DNA of 64,000 bases from Tsukamurella sputi (GTDB lineage: Bacteria > Actinomycetota > Actinomycetes > Mycobacteriales > Mycobacteriaceae), in contig NZ_VIGV01000010.1 of assembly GCF_007858445.1 (NCBI RefSeq), positions 1 to 64,000 on the forward strand, read 5' to 3'. A program made the position numbers and the translations under genes. Of the stretch, positions 49,301 through 60,013 are shown piece by piece (position 1 is the first letter of the stretch; every line of letters begins with the position of its first letter). Below the pieces are notes generated by a model. That model searched no databases and was not told the DNA's origin. It saw nothing but the letters and a program-made list of their open reading frames with translations.

Positions 49301-50024
49301 CCGAACGGCGCATCGCGGGGATCTGGATCAGTGCCTGCAGGACCACGCCCAGGGTGCTGCCGATGCCCAGCACGAGCAGCTTCGGCTGGCCCATGGCAGT
49401 CGGGTTCAGGGTCAGCTCGCCGGGCATCAGGTAGAAGGCCACCAGCGTGGCGATCTGCACGGTGTTGCAGGCCACCGGGGCCCAGGCGCCGGGCTTGAAC
49501 TCGTCGCGCGTGTTGAGCATGGCGCTGAACAGCGCGGACAGGCCGAAGAAGACCAGCTGCGGCAGGAACATGATCACGAGCGCGTGAGTGAGGCCCTCGT
49601 CGACCTTGGAGCCGCCCACCAGCATCCCGACCAGCACCGGGGACAGCGCAAGCGACACCACCAGCGCGATGCTCAGGATCGTCAGCGACAGCGTGAACAG
49701 GCGCTCGAAGAAGGCCTGGCCGCGGTCCTTGTCCTCCATCTCCGCGCGGACCAGCACGGGGATCACCAGTGCGGTGAGCACCTGGCCGAGCACCAGCTCG
49801 GAGACCTGCTGGGGCATCTGGTTCGCGATGCTGAAGGCCGAGGCGACCGCGGGACCGAGGATCGCGGCGAGAAGCACGGTCCGCAGGAAGCCCGTGACGC
49901 GTGAGGTCAGCGTGGCGACGGCGACCGAACCCGTGGAGCGCAGGAGGCTGGCGGTTCCGCCGTCAGCCTTCCCACCTGAGGGGGTGCTGCTCGGCGGGAT
50001 GTGCCGGGGCTCGGCGCGGCTCAT
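46365..50024 (-). CDS. murJ: lipid II flippase MurJ fused to a pseudokinase and C-terminal domain
   Basis: 1219 residues from ATG 50024, which overlaps the upstream stop as ATGA. About 14 membrane spans occupy residues 30-560 (MVN/MurJ: TLTSRVTGFLRTVLLAAILG, FSIANQMPQQVSELVLGQVL). A cytoplasmic pseudokinase follows at about 690-960 (GRYRLIEHYGGIRGLQFWQA). Then come one more span (VIAACAVALLLIIGLTLLIS) and an extracytoplasmic beta domain. The same fusion is found in M. tuberculosis Rv3910, where PknB phosphorylates the pseudokinase and recruits FhaA. Flips lipid II for cell-wall synthesis. Confidence 0.95.
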   Translation of the reverse strand: MSRAEPRHIPPSSTPSGGKADGGTASLLRSTGSVAVATLTSRVTGFLRTVLLAAILGPAVASAFSIANQMPQQVSELVLGQVLTALVIPVLVRAEMEDKDRGQAFFERLFTLSLTILSIALVVSLALSPVLVGMLVGGSKVDEGLTHALVIMFLPQLVFFGLSALFSAMLNTRDEFKPGAWAPVACNTVQIATLVAFYLMPGELTLNPTAMGQPKLLVLGIGSTLGVVLQALIQIPAMRRSGIKLRLRWGIDDRLKHFGSMGVAIVAYVFISLAGWYAVTPILSHASDGGPAIYQYAWMVLQLPYGVIGVALLTAVMPRLSRNAAEGNRNAVLDDLSVATRITMVALVPIVAFMTVFGPSIGRALFNFGQFSQDDANFLGTAISFSAFVLIPYAMVLIHLRVFYAQERAWVPTGIVIAIVAVQIALSYLVPVFVDDDHRIVEFVGTARGLAYTAGAIMGWYLLRRTLGPLHLTNVTRTLLQTTTVSVLVTVTVYLIMQIDGLQRMDKSGSLGALVFLAIAGVLCMTLIYALLALWRVPDVLAILAPLKRIAARFVPALRPSAPPEPERAASRAPDTREMRLDELEAYASLRREEITAQLPRIADDIGLPYAGQSHVPRRPRASAEQPTTGLRYRRRGAFAVTEDDSARTSGNEAPGTGQMRLPSPAGLPASPESAQSWDEDDVPRGPELIPGAVVAGGRYRLIEHYGGIRGLQFWQARDINLDRDVALTFVDSEQRAPVPERGAQISLRGEGPQSILSRTLRLGRVHSNGLARVLDVVRGSSGGIVVAEWIPSSSLADVAGTHPSAIGAAKAVRALAGAAEGAHRAGAALSIDHPDRVRISQDGHAFLAFPGTLADASKESDVRGLGAVLYALLLERWPLDDATGRTVTTGTGTVAGIKQADADANGNPVEPRDAKRDIPFEISAVATRTLEGGQGIRTAATVQQLLDQASVVDVKTDLLAPVREEVPREAPRPAAPRAEPGPVPLSQQPTPAKRVGTKQTLLQRISGGKKNVPLLVIAACAVALLLIIGLTLLISSFFSEKDTQSGVGSLYTSSATAEKSAAPAPAPGVGSPVKATDVSLVDFSSSKDPSTNLANVLTGKTPSWKTDTYKAGPAFGNLKKGVGFLVTLDKAVSLTRGTITSPSAGSTVEVRTATKDSVKTLDETSLVWSGTLRPGANDFHVSSVAPRARYVLVWITGLTKESGNDWYTTINQVSFQGA

Positions 50025-52492
50025 GTGTCCTTCGGTTCCGGGTTCTCGTGCGACGCGGTCGGTCGATGTGCAGCGTAACTGTTCGCGATCCGCTTCTCGT
50101 GCTCGTCCGCCGGCGGGCGGTCGGCGTCCGCCGGATCCGGACGGCCGCGGAACCGGCGCCACAGGCGCCGCCCCGCCAGCAGGACCAGCAGGATTCCGAC
50201 GCCGCACGTGATCCAGAACAGCGACTTGCCGTAGGCGTTGGAGTGCACCGAGACGGAGATCGGATCGCCCAGCGGCATGTTGCTGCTCGAGCGCAGCGTC
50301 AGCTGCACCGAGATCTGCCGCGAGTAGTCGACCGTGGTCGGTAGCTCGATCTGCCGGGTGCCGCGGGCGGGCAGCTCCTGCACCTCGGAAGCGTCGATCG
50401 TGACGCCCTCGGGCGCGGACCAGTCGATCACCGTCCGGATCGGCAGCGGCAGGTCGTTCCGCGCGACGATGAGCAGCGGCGACTTGTCCGAGGCCAGGGT
50501 GTAGGCGCCGCCCGGGCTGACGAAGCGCACCGAGCGCAGCTGCGCGGTCATGGACGCGCGCGCGGCGGTGAGCCGGATCGACGCGTCACCGTCGACCGCG
50601 GGCCTCGACGGTGCCCACCGCAGGGCGCGCACACCGTCCTCGCGCAGCGGCGAGGTGTACATGCGCGGCGTGAGCGGGGTCTTCGGCAGCGGCAGCAGCG
50701 CGGCACCGAGTTGGTCCACCTGGCGCACGTGCGCCACCGCGGCCGAGACGATCCGGTCCGGCACCCGCGATGCCGCGGCGTCGTGCGGCTGCCGCAGCGT
50801 CCACGGATCGGCGGCGCGGACCGGGTCCCGTCCCGCCGACTGGGCGGACGCGACCACGTCGCGGAAGGTGCGCGGCCCCGCGAGCCCGGCCCCGAACTGG
50901 GCGGAGACGGCGTCCAGGACAGCGCGTGCGTCCGCCGGCCCGGCGGCCCAGACCTGCGGCGGCACGATCAGCGTCGAACGCCCGGTGACCTGAGCGACGG
51001 GATCGACGGCCGTGCTGGCCGCCGACCCGCCCGGGGGCGCGTAGCGCTGGGTCGGGTCGAGTGCCGACGCGGTGACGGCACCGATGGCCGCCTGCCGGCG
51101 CATCGACGCCGACTCCTCGGCGATGGTGAAGGTCGACGAGGTGGGCACGGTCCCCGTCGGGCCCGGGGCCACGCCGCGCTCCGCGCCGTCGCTGACACCG
51201 CCCATCGCGGCCAGCGCCGCGGAGACGCTGGGGTCGAAGACCGCGGCGCCGATGCCCTGACCCACGTTGACGATGCCCGACGGGGCGCCACGCCCCCGGT
51301 CCGGCGCCTTCACCGCGGTCGCGGCCACGACGGTCGCCGAGACGTCGGAGGCGCGGAGCTGCCGGGCACCGTCGGACAGGAGCACGCCGGACGTGGGGAT
51401 CGCGACGCCCCGCACCGACTGCACGCCGAGAATGGAGTCGATGACGTCGGAGGGCGTGTCGAGGGCCGCGCGCTGCAGCGAGGGCTCCGCCGAGCGGCCG
51501 AGCGCCTCGAGGTCGACCTGGCCGAAGGGCAACGCGACCACGCACGAATCGGCCGCGACGCGCTTGAGCTTGTCCAACCAGGCGCTCGCCTGGTCGCTTC
51601 CGGTGCCGGCGGTGCTGGGCCCGCGCGGGTCGGCGGGGTTGCGGGAGACGCGGTACGGGGCGGTCATGGCCTGCACCGTGACCAGGAGGTCCGGGTCGAT
51701 CGCGAGGCACGCCGCCGTTCGGAGCGCGGTGCGCCTCGGGTCGGGGCCGCGGGTCGCGTCCTCGTAGGCCGACAGCAGGCCGTCGAGCCGGCCGCCCGCG
51801 GCGAGCGAGCCGGCGAGCGCGTCGTCGACCAGCCGGACCGGGGTGTCGCCGCCGCCGGGGACTCCGCCGGCGAGCTTGGGGTTGTCGGCCAGCGGCCACA
51901 GCAGGGTGACCTGCGCGGGGGAGGTCGTGACCGGCTTGTCCACGCCGTCGGGCGCGTCGGCGGACCCGTCGGGCAGGCCGAGGACCGGGAGCAGCGTCCG
52001 CGAGTCGTCGAGCCGGGCCGCGCCGCCGTACGCGGGCTTGCCGTTGAGGTTGAGCAGGAGCGGGTAGACGCCCGGGCGGTCGATGCCGAGCGTGGGGCCG
52101 CGGGTGGTCGGCGTCGCGCGCACCGGGATGGACACGGTGAACGCGGTCCGCTCCCCCGGCTTGAGCACCTTCGAGACCGGCTCGAACCGGCCGAGGGTGT
52201 CGTAGACGTTGTTGTCGGCCACCAGGTCGGAGCGCAGCTGCGCGGACGTCGAGACCGCGGGCGCGCGCTGGATCCGCAGGTCCAGCTCGCTGACGTCACG
52301 GTCGCCGAAGTTCTCGACGTTGCCGCGCACCACCACCTCGTTCGGGGAGGTGTCGGTGATCCGGGAGGTCACCTCGTCGACGTTGATCCGCACGAACTGC
52401 GCGTCCGGAAGACCGGCGCCGCTGGGTGCGGGCAGGCCGGTGATCGCGATCAGGAGCGTCAGCACGCACAGGAGGCGGGCCGACCGCGTCAC
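50021..52492 (-). CDS. DUF6049 family secreted/membrane protein (Rv3909-like)
   Basis: 823 residues from GTG 52492. A signal peptide is visible ([20 protein letters not shown]), a long extracytoplasmic part follows, and a C-terminal membrane span [18 protein letters not shown] is followed by a basic tail. Overlaps both the nudix gene upstream (GTGA) and murJ downstream (ATGA), so the three are translated together. Function unknown, but fixed linkage to murJ suggests a role at the cell envelope. Confidence 0.85.
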   Translation of the reverse strand: MTRSARLLCVLTLLIAITGLPAPSGAGLPDAQFVRINVDEVTSRITDTSPNEVVVRGNVENFGDRDVSELDLRIQRAPAVSTSAQLRSDLVADNNVYDTLGRFEPVSKVLKPGERTAFTVSIPVRATPTTRGPTLGIDRPGVYPLLLNLNGKPAYGGAARLDDSRTLLPVLGLPDGSADAPDGVDKPVTTSPAQVTLLWPLADNPKLAGGVPGGGDTPVRLVDDALAGSLAAGGRLDGLLSAYEDATRGPDPRRTALRTAACLAIDPDLLVTVQAMTAPYRVSRNPADPRGPSTAGTGSDQASAWLDKLKRVAADSCVVALPFGQVDLEALGRSAEPSLQRAALDTPSDVIDSILGVQSVRGVAIPTSGVLLSDGARQLRASDVSATVVAATAVKAPDRGRGAPSGIVNVGQGIGAAVFDPSVSAALAAMGGVSDGAERGVAPGPTGTVPTSSTFTIAEESASMRRQAAIGAVTASALDPTQRYAPPGGSAASTAVDPVAQVTGRSTLIVPPQVWAAGPADARAVLDAVSAQFGAGLAGPRTFRDVVASAQSAGRDPVRAADPWTLRQPHDAAASRVPDRIVSAAVAHVRQVDQLGAALLPLPKTPLTPRMYTSPLREDGVRALRWAPSRPAVDGDASIRLTAARASMTAQLRSVRFVSPGGAYTLASDKSPLLIVARNDLPLPIRTVIDWSAPEGVTIDASEVQELPARGTRQIELPTTVDYSRQISVQLTLRSSSNMPLGDPISVSVHSNAYGKSLFWITCGVGILLVLLAGRRLWRRFRGRPDPADADRPPADEHEKRIANSYAAHRPTASHENPEPKDT

Positions 52493-53397
52493 GTCTGACC
52501 GCTCCCGCCGCCTCCGCCACTGCGGCGCCCGCGCGAGCGGCGCCCGCCCCGTCGTCGACGGGGCTTCGGCGGATCGTTGCGCACGGCGTTGCGCTCGGCC
52601 GCGGCGCGCTCGTAGGCGGAGGGCTCGCTGCGCGGCGCGGCGGCCACGCGGGCGGCCAGTTCCTCCGGATCGGCCGTCAGGTCCTCGATCACCGTGCGCG
52701 CGGTGGCGACGAGTTTGCGCTCATCGGAGTAGGTGAGGCGAGTCGTGAGCTCGCTCAGGGGCACCCAGGCGACCTCGGAGACCTCGTAGTCCTCGGTCGA
52801 GAGGTCCCCGCTCTGCCAGGACAGCAGGAAGTGGTGCACCGTCTTGTGGACGCGCCGGCCCTCGACGGCGAACCAGTAGTCGATCTTCCCGATGGGCGCG
52901 AGCACGGAACCCGTGAGGCCCGTCTCCTCCGCGACCTCGCGGATCGCGGTGAGCTCGGCCGTCTCGCCCGTTTCGATATGCCCCTTCGGCAGCGACCACA
53001 GCGTGCGGCCGCGCCGGTCGACGCGGCCGATGAGTGCGGCGCGCAGCTCGTCACCACCGTCGAGGCCGGCCACGACGAGGCCGCCCGCGGAGGTCTCGCG
53101 CACCGTCCGGATGCGCGGATCGGGCCGGACCCGGCCGGGCGTGGGGCGCTTGGCCTTCGAGGTGGGGGTGCCCTGCTTGCGCGCGGGCTTGGCCGTCGGG
53201 GCGGGCTCCGACGGTGCCTCCCCGCTCTCCGGTGCGGCCTTCTGGTCGGTGACCGCCGAGAGCTGGCCGCGACCGCGTCCACGGCCCCCGCGACGACGCC
53301 GCCGGCGCGGACGGGAGGGCGCTCCCGCCGCGGAGTCGCCGACGGGACCCGGGCGCTGCGGGCGTCCCGGGGTGTCGGCGGATTCGGCGGAGGTCAC
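52489..53397 (-). CDS. mutT4: Nudix hydrolase MutT4-like
   Basis: 302 residues. The nudix box is visible: [20 protein letters not shown] followed by TGL, in the core at about 125-230. The first 95 residues are Arg/Gly/Pro-rich and the last 60 are basic, both probably disordered and longer than in the 248-residue Rv3908. Hydrolyses nucleoside diphosphate-linked compounds; substrate not visible. First gene of the nudix-DUF6049-murJ operon, divergent from pcnA. Confidence 0.88.
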   Translation of the reverse strand: MTSAESADTPGRPQRPGPVGDSAAGAPSRPRRRRRRGGRGRGRGQLSAVTDQKAAPESGEAPSEPAPTAKPARKQGTPTSKAKRPTPGRVRPDPRIRTVRETSAGGLVVAGLDGGDELRAALIGRVDRRGRTLWSLPKGHIETGETAELTAIREVAEETGLTGSVLAPIGKIDYWFAVEGRRVHKTVHHFLLSWQSGDLSTEDYEVSEVAWVPLSELTTRLTYSDERKLVATARTVIEDLTADPEELAARVAAAPRSEPSAYERAAAERNAVRNDPPKPRRRRGGRRSRGRRSGGGGGSGQT

Positions 53398-53472
53398 CCC
53401 CCGATGCTACTGGCCGGTTGCGCTCCCATACGCCACCGTCGCGTTTTCCGCGCCGCAGTAGACTGGTTGGTC

Positions 53473-54942
<1,470 letters not shown>

Positions 54943-54955
54943 GCCGGCGGCGGAA

Positions 54956-55453
54956 TCAGCGCGGCTCGGTGTACGGCGTGCGCGGGCCGGGGATCGCCGC
55001 GATCCGCTTGTCCAGGTCGCTCGGGAGCTTCGACAGGGCCGCCCAGCCGCGTGGCTCGGGATTGTCGACGGTGGCCTCCAGCACCCTGCCGTCGGTGGTG
55101 CGCACCGTGGCGGAGACGATCCAGCCGTCGAAGATCTGCGCCTTCCGGTCGTACTGCGGGACGTTGCGCAGCACCTTCTCGGTGATCACACGCAGATCCG
55201 CGACGTCGGCGGGCTTGCCCCGCAGCTCGACGAGGCCGCCCTTCGAGTTCACGGCCTTCGTGATGATCCGCCCGTCGGGGTAGACGGTGGTCCGCGGGGG
55301 CGTCTCCCGGGCGGGCGTGAGGAAGACGTGGGTGCGCACGTCGACGACGGCGGGGGCCTTCGGCGCCGGCGCGGGTGCGGCGGTCACCGGGGCGGGGAGC
55401 ATCCCGGCGAGCAGGCCGAGAAGGACTGTGGTGATGCCGACGGTCTTCCGCAT
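54956..55453 (-). CDS. secreted hypothetical protein
   Basis: 165 residues. A signal peptide (KTVGITTVLLGLLAGMLPAP then VTAAPAPAP) leads to a ~135-residue mature domain with ARETPPRTTVYPDGRIITKA. No lipobox Cys is seen. Family not recognised. It converges on pcnA, with 13 bases between the stops. Confidence 0.7.
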   Translation of the reverse strand: MRKTVGITTVLLGLLAGMLPAPVTAAPAPAPKAPAVVDVRTHVFLTPARETPPRTTVYPDGRIITKAVNSKGGLVELRGKPADVADLRVITEKVLRNVPQYDRKAQIFDGWIVSATVRTTDGRVLEATVDNPEPRGWAALSKLPSDLDKRIAAIPGPRTPYTEPR

Positions 55454-55530
55454 GGGGCCAGCGTAGCGCGATATGCGGGAATCGAAACATCGAATACGGC
55501 AGTGACGTACCGGGGTGGCCCGCCCGATCT

Positions 55531-56058
55531 CTACCGACCGGCGTCCAGTGGAACGGCGCCGTCCGCGGTCCCGTCACCGTCGGTGTCGAAGAGCAGGACG
55601 TCGGGCGTGCCGTCGCCATCCGTATCGACCACGGCCTGCCGCGCCGCCTGTCCGGGTTCGGCGGGCACCGCGGTGACCGCCGCGGGCGCGTCCACCGGTC
55701 CGGGCACCCGCGCGACGCCGGGGATAGGGCAGGTCGACGATGCCGCCCGTTCCGCCCCGCGGACGGGCCCGGACCGGCCGGGTTCGGGCGGCGTCCCCGA
55801 CGTGATCCCGGGTGCTGCCGTCGGTTGCGCCCAGCGCCCTGAGCCGTCGTCGCGGAAGGCGGTCTCGCGGGTGCCGTCGTCGTCGAGATCGAGGGCGGCG
55901 ACATCGGCTCTGCCGTCGCCGTCGAGGTCGATCATCGCGTCGTCGAGCCGGCCGTCCCCGTCGAAGTCGAGCAGGACCACGCCCTGCTCCGCAGGTGAGG
56001 TCCAACGGGTGACGGTGGTCCCGTCGCCGAACCAGTACTCGATCAGTCCGTCGCCCAT
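55531..56058 (-). CDS. Asp-Gly (calcium-binding-like) repeat protein
   Basis: 175 residues from ATG 56058. LLDFDGDGRLDDAMIDLDGD, ALDLDDDGTRETAF and at the C-terminus DTDGDGTPDVLLFDTDGDGT form DxDxDG repeats of the EF-hand/FG-GAP kind. The middle is Pro/Ala-rich. No signal peptide is visible, so location is uncertain. An ECF-type promoter sits right in front of it, inside the 3' end of the MFS gene, so it is probably a SigM target. Family uncertain. Confidence 0.7.
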   Translation of the reverse strand: MGDGLIEYWFGDGTTVTRWTSPAEQGVVLLDFDGDGRLDDAMIDLDGDGRADVAALDLDDDGTRETAFRDDGSGRWAQPTAAPGITSGTPPEPGRSGPVRGAERAASSTCPIPGVARVPGPVDAPAAVTAVPAEPGQAARQAVVDTDGDGTPDVLLFDTDGDGTADGAVPLDAGR

Positions 56059-56059
56059 A

Positions 56060-57403
56060 TCAATTGGACGCGCCAGCTGCCTCCGGGGTTCCCACCTCGG
56101 CATTTCCCGTCCGGCGGTACAGCAGCACCACCGCGCCGACGGCGAGGGCGTACAGGACCGCACCGGCGGCGGCGAGGGGGCGGCAGACACCGTCGAACGG
56201 CACCACCGCGGCGGCGAAGGCGACCGCGCTCACGAAGGTGACATTGAACAGGGCGTCCTGGAAGGCGAAGACCTGGCCGCGACGCTCGTCGGGCACGTCG
56301 AGCTGCATGGCGGCATCGCCCGAGAGCTTCACCACCTGGCCCGCGAGGCCCAGGACCGCCGCGGCGAGCACCAGCACCGCGAAGTTCATCGTCAGCACCG
56401 TGAGCTGGGTCAGGCAGGCGGCGACGAGAGCCCCGACCACGGTGTTGCGTCGCCCCCACCGGGCCACGGAGATGGGAGTGAGCACCGCGGCGACGAACAT
56501 GCCGACGGCCGTCGCGCCCGCGACCGAGCCGAAGCCCGCGAGGCCGAGCGTGCCGTCGGTGAAGTGGTGCCGGGTCAGCAGGAGCAGCATCAGCGTGTTG
56601 AACCCGAAGACGATGCGGTGCGCCCCCATACCGGTCAGGGCCGCCGTCACCGACGGTGCGCGCCACGCCGCGAGGGCGCCGTGCGCGAGGCCCGCAGCGA
56701 CATCGGCGAACGCGGTCGCGGGCTTCTCGTGCTTGCCCGAGAGGTCGTGGTCGGGTCCGAGCACACCCGCGGGGAAGCGGGTGGAGAGCAGGGCGCCGAG
56801 GATCGCGATGAGCGCGGCGCACGCCAGGACGCCCGCGCCGCCGGCATCGTCGGAGCCGAACAACGCGCGCAGCCCGACCGCGGTGCTGGCGCCGACGGCC
56901 GTGGCGCCGGCTCCCAGGGTCGTGGTGACCGAATTCAGAGCGACGAGCTGCGGCCGGTCCACGACGTGCGGCAACGCGGCCGAGAGGCCCGAGCCGACGA
57001 AGCGCCCGGCGCCGCCCACCGCCAGTGCGACGACGAAGATCGCGGTCTCCCCCGCGCCCGACGCGAGCACGCCGGCGCACGCCGCGATGAGCAGCGCGCG
57101 TACGAGGTTGGCGACGATGAAGACGCGCCGCCGATCCCACCGGTCCAGGAGAGCTCCGGCGAAGGGGCCGATCACCGAGTACGGCAGCAACAGCACCGCG
57201 AGGCCGGTCGCGATCGCGACCGGCGAGGCGCTGCGCTGCGGGTTGAAGACGATGGCAGTACCGAGACCGGCCTGGAACAGGCCTTCCGCGTACTGGCTCA
57301 GGAGTCGGACGCCGAGCAGGCGCAGCAGGTCGGGCAGGTCCCGGAAGGTCCGCCACGCGGGTTTCGCGGCGGCCGCTGGGGCGTCCGCTCCGCTGGTCGT
57401 CAC
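56060..57403 (-). CDS. MFS membrane transporter (Rv0037c-like)
   Basis: 447 residues with about 12 membrane spans. The loop AGALLDRWDRRRVFIVANLV is MFS motif A. QYAEGLFQAGLGTAIVFNPQ near the N-terminus and DVPDERRGQVFAFQDALFNV in the second half support the family. By sequence type and order with algH and leuS it corresponds to Rv0037c. Substrate unknown. Its 3' end contains the SigM-type promoter of the next gene. Confidence 0.85.
   Translation of the reverse strand: MTTSGADAPAAAAKPAWRTFRDLPDLLRLLGVRLLSQYAEGLFQAGLGTAIVFNPQRSASPVAIATGLAVLLLPYSVIGPFAGALLDRWDRRRVFIVANLVRALLIAACAGVLASGAGETAIFVVALAVGGAGRFVGSGLSAALPHVVDRPQLVALNSVTTTLGAGATAVGASTAVGLRALFGSDDAGGAGVLACAALIAILGALLSTRFPAGVLGPDHDLSGKHEKPATAFADVAAGLAHGALAAWRAPSVTAALTGMGAHRIVFGFNTLMLLLLTRHHFTDGTLGLAGFGSVAGATAVGMFVAAVLTPISVARWGRRNTVVGALVAACLTQLTVLTMNFAVLVLAAAVLGLAGQVVKLSGDAAMQLDVPDERRGQVFAFQDALFNVTFVSAVAFAAAVVPFDGVCRPLAAAGAVLYALAVGAVVLLYRRTGNAEVGTPEAAGASN
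56067..56092 (-). promoter_or_regulatory. ECF (SigM-type) promoter before the Asp-Gly repeat gene
   Basis: GGAAC (56092-56088), 17 bases, CGTC (56070-56067), then CAATTGAT, on the minus strand. Boxes, spacing and the bases after the -10 are the same as at 40346-40371. The start would lie within about 10 bases of the ATG at 56058, giving a nearly leaderless message. Confidence 0.65.
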
Positions 57404-57477
57404 GTGCTACAGCGTATCGGCGCAAAGGCTTCCCCGTCGGCGGACCCCGATGGTGCTCCGCGTGCCATGATGGTGGC

Positions 57478-58107
57478 GTGGGTCCTGATCGTTCGAATGA
57501 ATCCGCAGCGGGCGGCGCGTCCTCCGGCGAGTCCGAGGGCGCGGGCTTCGAGGTGTCCTCGGGAACCTTGCTGGTGGCCTCCCCCGAGCTGATCGAGCCC
57601 ACCTTCTCGCGCACCGTCGTCTACCTGATCGAGCACAACGAGTCGGGCAGCCTCGGCGTGGTGCTCAACCGTCCCAGTGAGTCCGCGGTGCACGGGGTGC
57701 TCCCCCAGTGGCACGATCTGGCGGCCAAGCCCAAGGCGGTCTTCGTGGGCGGTCCGGTGAACCAGTCCGCGGCGCTGTGCCTGGGCGTGGTCAAGGCCGG
57801 TGTGGATGCGAGCGGCATCCGCGGTCTGCAGCCGGTGCACGGCCGGGTGGTCCTCGTCGACCTCGATTCCGATGTCGAGATGATGGACGAACTGCTCGAC
57901 GGGGTCCGAGTCTTCGCCGGGTACAGCGGGTGGGGCATGGGCCAGCTCGACGACGAGCTCGGTCGCGACGACTGGATCCCCTGCGGCTCCCTGCACACCG
58001 ACGTGCTGCTGCCCGGCAGCGTCGATCTGTGGGGCCGGGTCCTGCGGCGCCAGGGCCTGCCCACCGCGTTGCTCGCGACGCATCCGGTGGACGTCTCCGT
58101 CAACTGA
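57478..58107 (+). CDS. YqgE/AlgH family protein
   Basis: 209 residues. The conserved core is GTLLVASPELIEPTFSRTVV, then YLIEHNESGSLGVVLNRPSE, VFVGGPVNQ and YSGWGMGQLDDEL. Homologue of Rv0038. Soluble protein of unclear biochemical role, widespread in bacteria. Divergent from the MFS gene across a 74-base gap. Confidence 0.93.
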   Translation: MGPDRSNESAAGGASSGESEGAGFEVSSGTLLVASPELIEPTFSRTVVYLIEHNESGSLGVVLNRPSESAVHGVLPQWHDLAAKPKAVFVGGPVNQSAALCLGVVKAGVDASGIRGLQPVHGRVVLVDLDSDVEMMDELLDGVRVFAGYSGWGMGQLDDELGRDDWIPCGSLHTDVLLPGSVDLWGRVLRRQGLPTALLATHPVDVSVN

Positions 58108-58109
58108 GT

Positions 58110-58580
58110 TCAGCCGTGGGTCTCGATGATGGCCCACAGCGCCGCCCGGCACTGCTCGGTGCGGTCCACGCCCAGCGTCGCCCGCCATCGGTCTTCGAAG
58201 GCGTGCGCGGCGTCGAGGGCGGATGCGGCGAGCGCCTTCCCGTCCGCCGTGAAGTCGATGAGCTTCGCTCGGCGATCGGTCGGGTCGACGGCGCGCTCGA
58301 GGAAGCCCCAGGTGACGAGTTCTTCGACGATCGGCGAGACCGTCTGCTTGGTCGTGCCCAGCCGCGCGGCGATGTCGACGATGCGCTGGGGACCCGTCGC
58401 GAAGGCGGCCAGCACGCGCAGATGGGCCCCTCGAATCCGGGAGTCGTGCCGGTGGACGGCGTCGAGGACACCGTCGGTGACGAGTGCCGCGACGCGGCGG
58501 GCGAGTGCCCCGATCCGCGCGTCCGGCGACAGATCGACGACGGCGAGCGCGTCGGGGGACTGCGGTGTGCTCCTGGACAC
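58110..58580 (-). CDS. MarR-family regulator
   Basis: 156 residues from GTG 58580. The winged helix covers about 45-115: AHLRVLAAFATGPQRIVDIA, then ARLGTTKQTVSPIVEELVTW and a DPTDRRAKLIDFTADGKAL wing. Divergent from a small membrane-protein gene, with a perfect inverted repeat between them. Ligand unknown. Confidence 0.88.
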   Translation of the reverse strand: MSRSTPQSPDALAVVDLSPDARIGALARRVAALVTDGVLDAVHRHDSRIRGAHLRVLAAFATGPQRIVDIAARLGTTKQTVSPIVEELVTWGFLERAVDPTDRRAKLIDFTADGKALAASALDAAHAFEDRWRATLGVDRTEQCRAALWAIIETHG

Positions 58581-58602
58581 ATGGTCAGTCTACCCGTACC
58601 AT

Positions 58603-58626
58603 TTTAGTCAGGTACTACTGACTAAA
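58603..58626. promoter_or_regulatory. MarR operator
   Basis: TTTAGTCAG (58603-58611) and CTGACTAAA (58618-58626) are perfect inverted 9-base arms around GTACTA. It lies 22 bases from the MarR start and 12 bases from the membrane-protein start. Its last bases touch that gene's AAAGGGAG ribosome site. Expected to control both genes. Confidence 0.75.
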
Positions 58627-58638
58627 GGGAGACGGTCC

Positions 58639-59013
58639 ATGACCCACGCGCAGTCCGCCGCCGATCGGGCGCGGCTCCTCGCCGGATCGCTCCTCGCTCT
58701 GTCCGCGGTCACGCACGTGAGTCAGCTCGCGGTGTACGGAACCGCCGGCAACGTCGTAGGCTCGGCGGGTTTCGGCGTCGTGTACGCGGTGCTGGCATTC
58801 TTCGTCTTCCGCGGCGCGCGGTGGAGCTACCTTGCCGCCGTGGTGTTCCCGACGATCGGTGGCCTGCTCGGCGTTTACCGGTTCATCTTCATCCATCCGA
58901 ACCCGTTCAGCGTCTTCCATCCGCTGCTCGACGTGGTCATCGTGCCGACCGCCGCGTTCCTGTGGTGGGTGAGTCGGCGCAACGGATCGGTTCCCGCCGC
59001 GAACTCGGGCTAG
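58639..59013 (+). CDS. small four-helix membrane protein, MarR-controlled
   Basis: 124 residues from ATG 58639, preceded by AAAGGGAG. Four hydrophobic stretches (LLAGSLLALSAVTHVSQLAV, GSAGFGVVYAVLAFFVFRGA, AAVVFPTIGGLLGVYRFIFI and LLDVVIVPTAAFLWWV). No family recognised. The context suggests a response to a compound sensed by the MarR protein. Confidence 0.7.
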   Translation: MTHAQSAADRARLLAGSLLALSAVTHVSQLAVYGTAGNVVGSAGFGVVYAVLAFFVFRGARWSYLAAVVFPTIGGLLGVYRFIFIHPNPFSVFHPLLDVVIVPTAAFLWWVSRRNGSVPAANSG

Positions 59014-59020
59014 TCGGGGA

Positions 59021-60010
59021 TCAGGCGGAGGCCGGCTCCGGCTCGAGCTCGCGCCCGTACCGCGCGGCCAGCCAGGCGCACATCATCAACTGGATCTGGT
59101 GGAAGATCATCAGTGGGAGGACCAGCAGGCCGACGGGCTGCCCGGCGAACAGCACGGCCGCCATCGGCAGGCCCGTCGCCATGGATTTCTTCGTCCCGCA
59201 GAACTGGATGGCGATCATGTCGGCCCGATCGAAACCGAGTTTCTCCGCGGTCGCGCGGGTGAGCCACAGCATCACCAGCACCAGCGCGACGGACAGCACG
59301 ATCAGCTGCACCACGCCCACCCAGGAGACCTGGCTCCAGATGTGCTCGCGCATGCCGGCGGAGAACGCCGAGTAGACGACGAGCACGATCGAGCCGCGGT
59401 CCACGTACTTCAGGGCCGCGGCGTGCTTCGCCACGAACCCGCCCACCCATGGCCGCAGGAGCTGGCCGAGCAGGAAGGGCAGCAGCAGCTGCAGGCACAG
59501 GTCGATGATCGAGCTGCTGCGGAACTGCACCTCGCCCGTGGTCGCCATGAGGGCCAGCACCAGCAGTGGCGTGACGAAGACGCCGAGCAGGTTGGACACC
59601 GACGCGCTGACGATCGCGCCGGGCACGTTGCCGCCCGCGATCGAGGTGAAGGCGATCGAGGACTGCACCGTCGACGGCAGCAGCGTCAGGAACAGCACGC
59701 CCGCGTACAGCTCGGGCCGCAGGAGCACCTCCGGCGCGAATCGCAGCAGCACGCCGATGATCGGGAAGACGACGAAGGTGAAGCCGAGGATCACCGCGTG
59801 CAGGCGCCAGTGCTTCAGCCCGGCGATCGCTTCCCGCGGATGGATCCGGGCGCCGTAGAGGAAGAACAGGATCGCGATCGCCACGGTGACCGCATCGTCG
59901 ACGATCGGCTCGGCCCGCCCTGTGGCCGGGAACAGCGCCGCAACGCCGACGGCCGCGAAGATCGCGAGGATGAAGCCGTCGATGGAGAGCTTGCTGAGCA
60001 GCTTCTTCAT
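59021..60010 (-). CDS. bile acid:sodium symporter (BASS) family transporter, SLC10A7-like
   Basis: 329 residues with about nine to ten membrane spans. VAIAILFFLYGARIHPREAI, LFLTLLPSTVQSSIAFTSIA and the late FCGTKKSMATGLPMAAVLF segment are typical of the YfeH/SLC10A7 branch. Substrate is likely an organic anion; unknown here. The next gene upstream on this strand ends 3 bases before its start, so the two may be co-transcribed. Confidence 0.88.
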   Translation of the reverse strand: MKKLLSKLSIDGFILAIFAAVGVAALFPATGRAEPIVDDAVTVAIAILFFLYGARIHPREAIAGLKHWRLHAVILGFTFVVFPIIGVLLRFAPEVLLRPELYAGVLFLTLLPSTVQSSIAFTSIAGGNVPGAIVSASVSNLLGVFVTPLLVLALMATTGEVQFRSSSIIDLCLQLLLPFLLGQLLRPWVGGFVAKHAAALKYVDRGSIVLVVYSAFSAGMREHIWSQVSWVGVVQLIVLSVALVLVMLWLTRATAEKLGFDRADMIAIQFCGTKKSMATGLPMAAVLFAGQPVGLLVLPLMIFHQIQLMMCAWLAARYGRELEPEPASA

Positions 60011-60013
60011 CGG

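Noticed and set aside
46482-49904. A 1140-codon plus-strand frame opposite murJ
   Set aside because: Shadow frame with Arg/His/Gly/Asp-rich content; murJ is certain.
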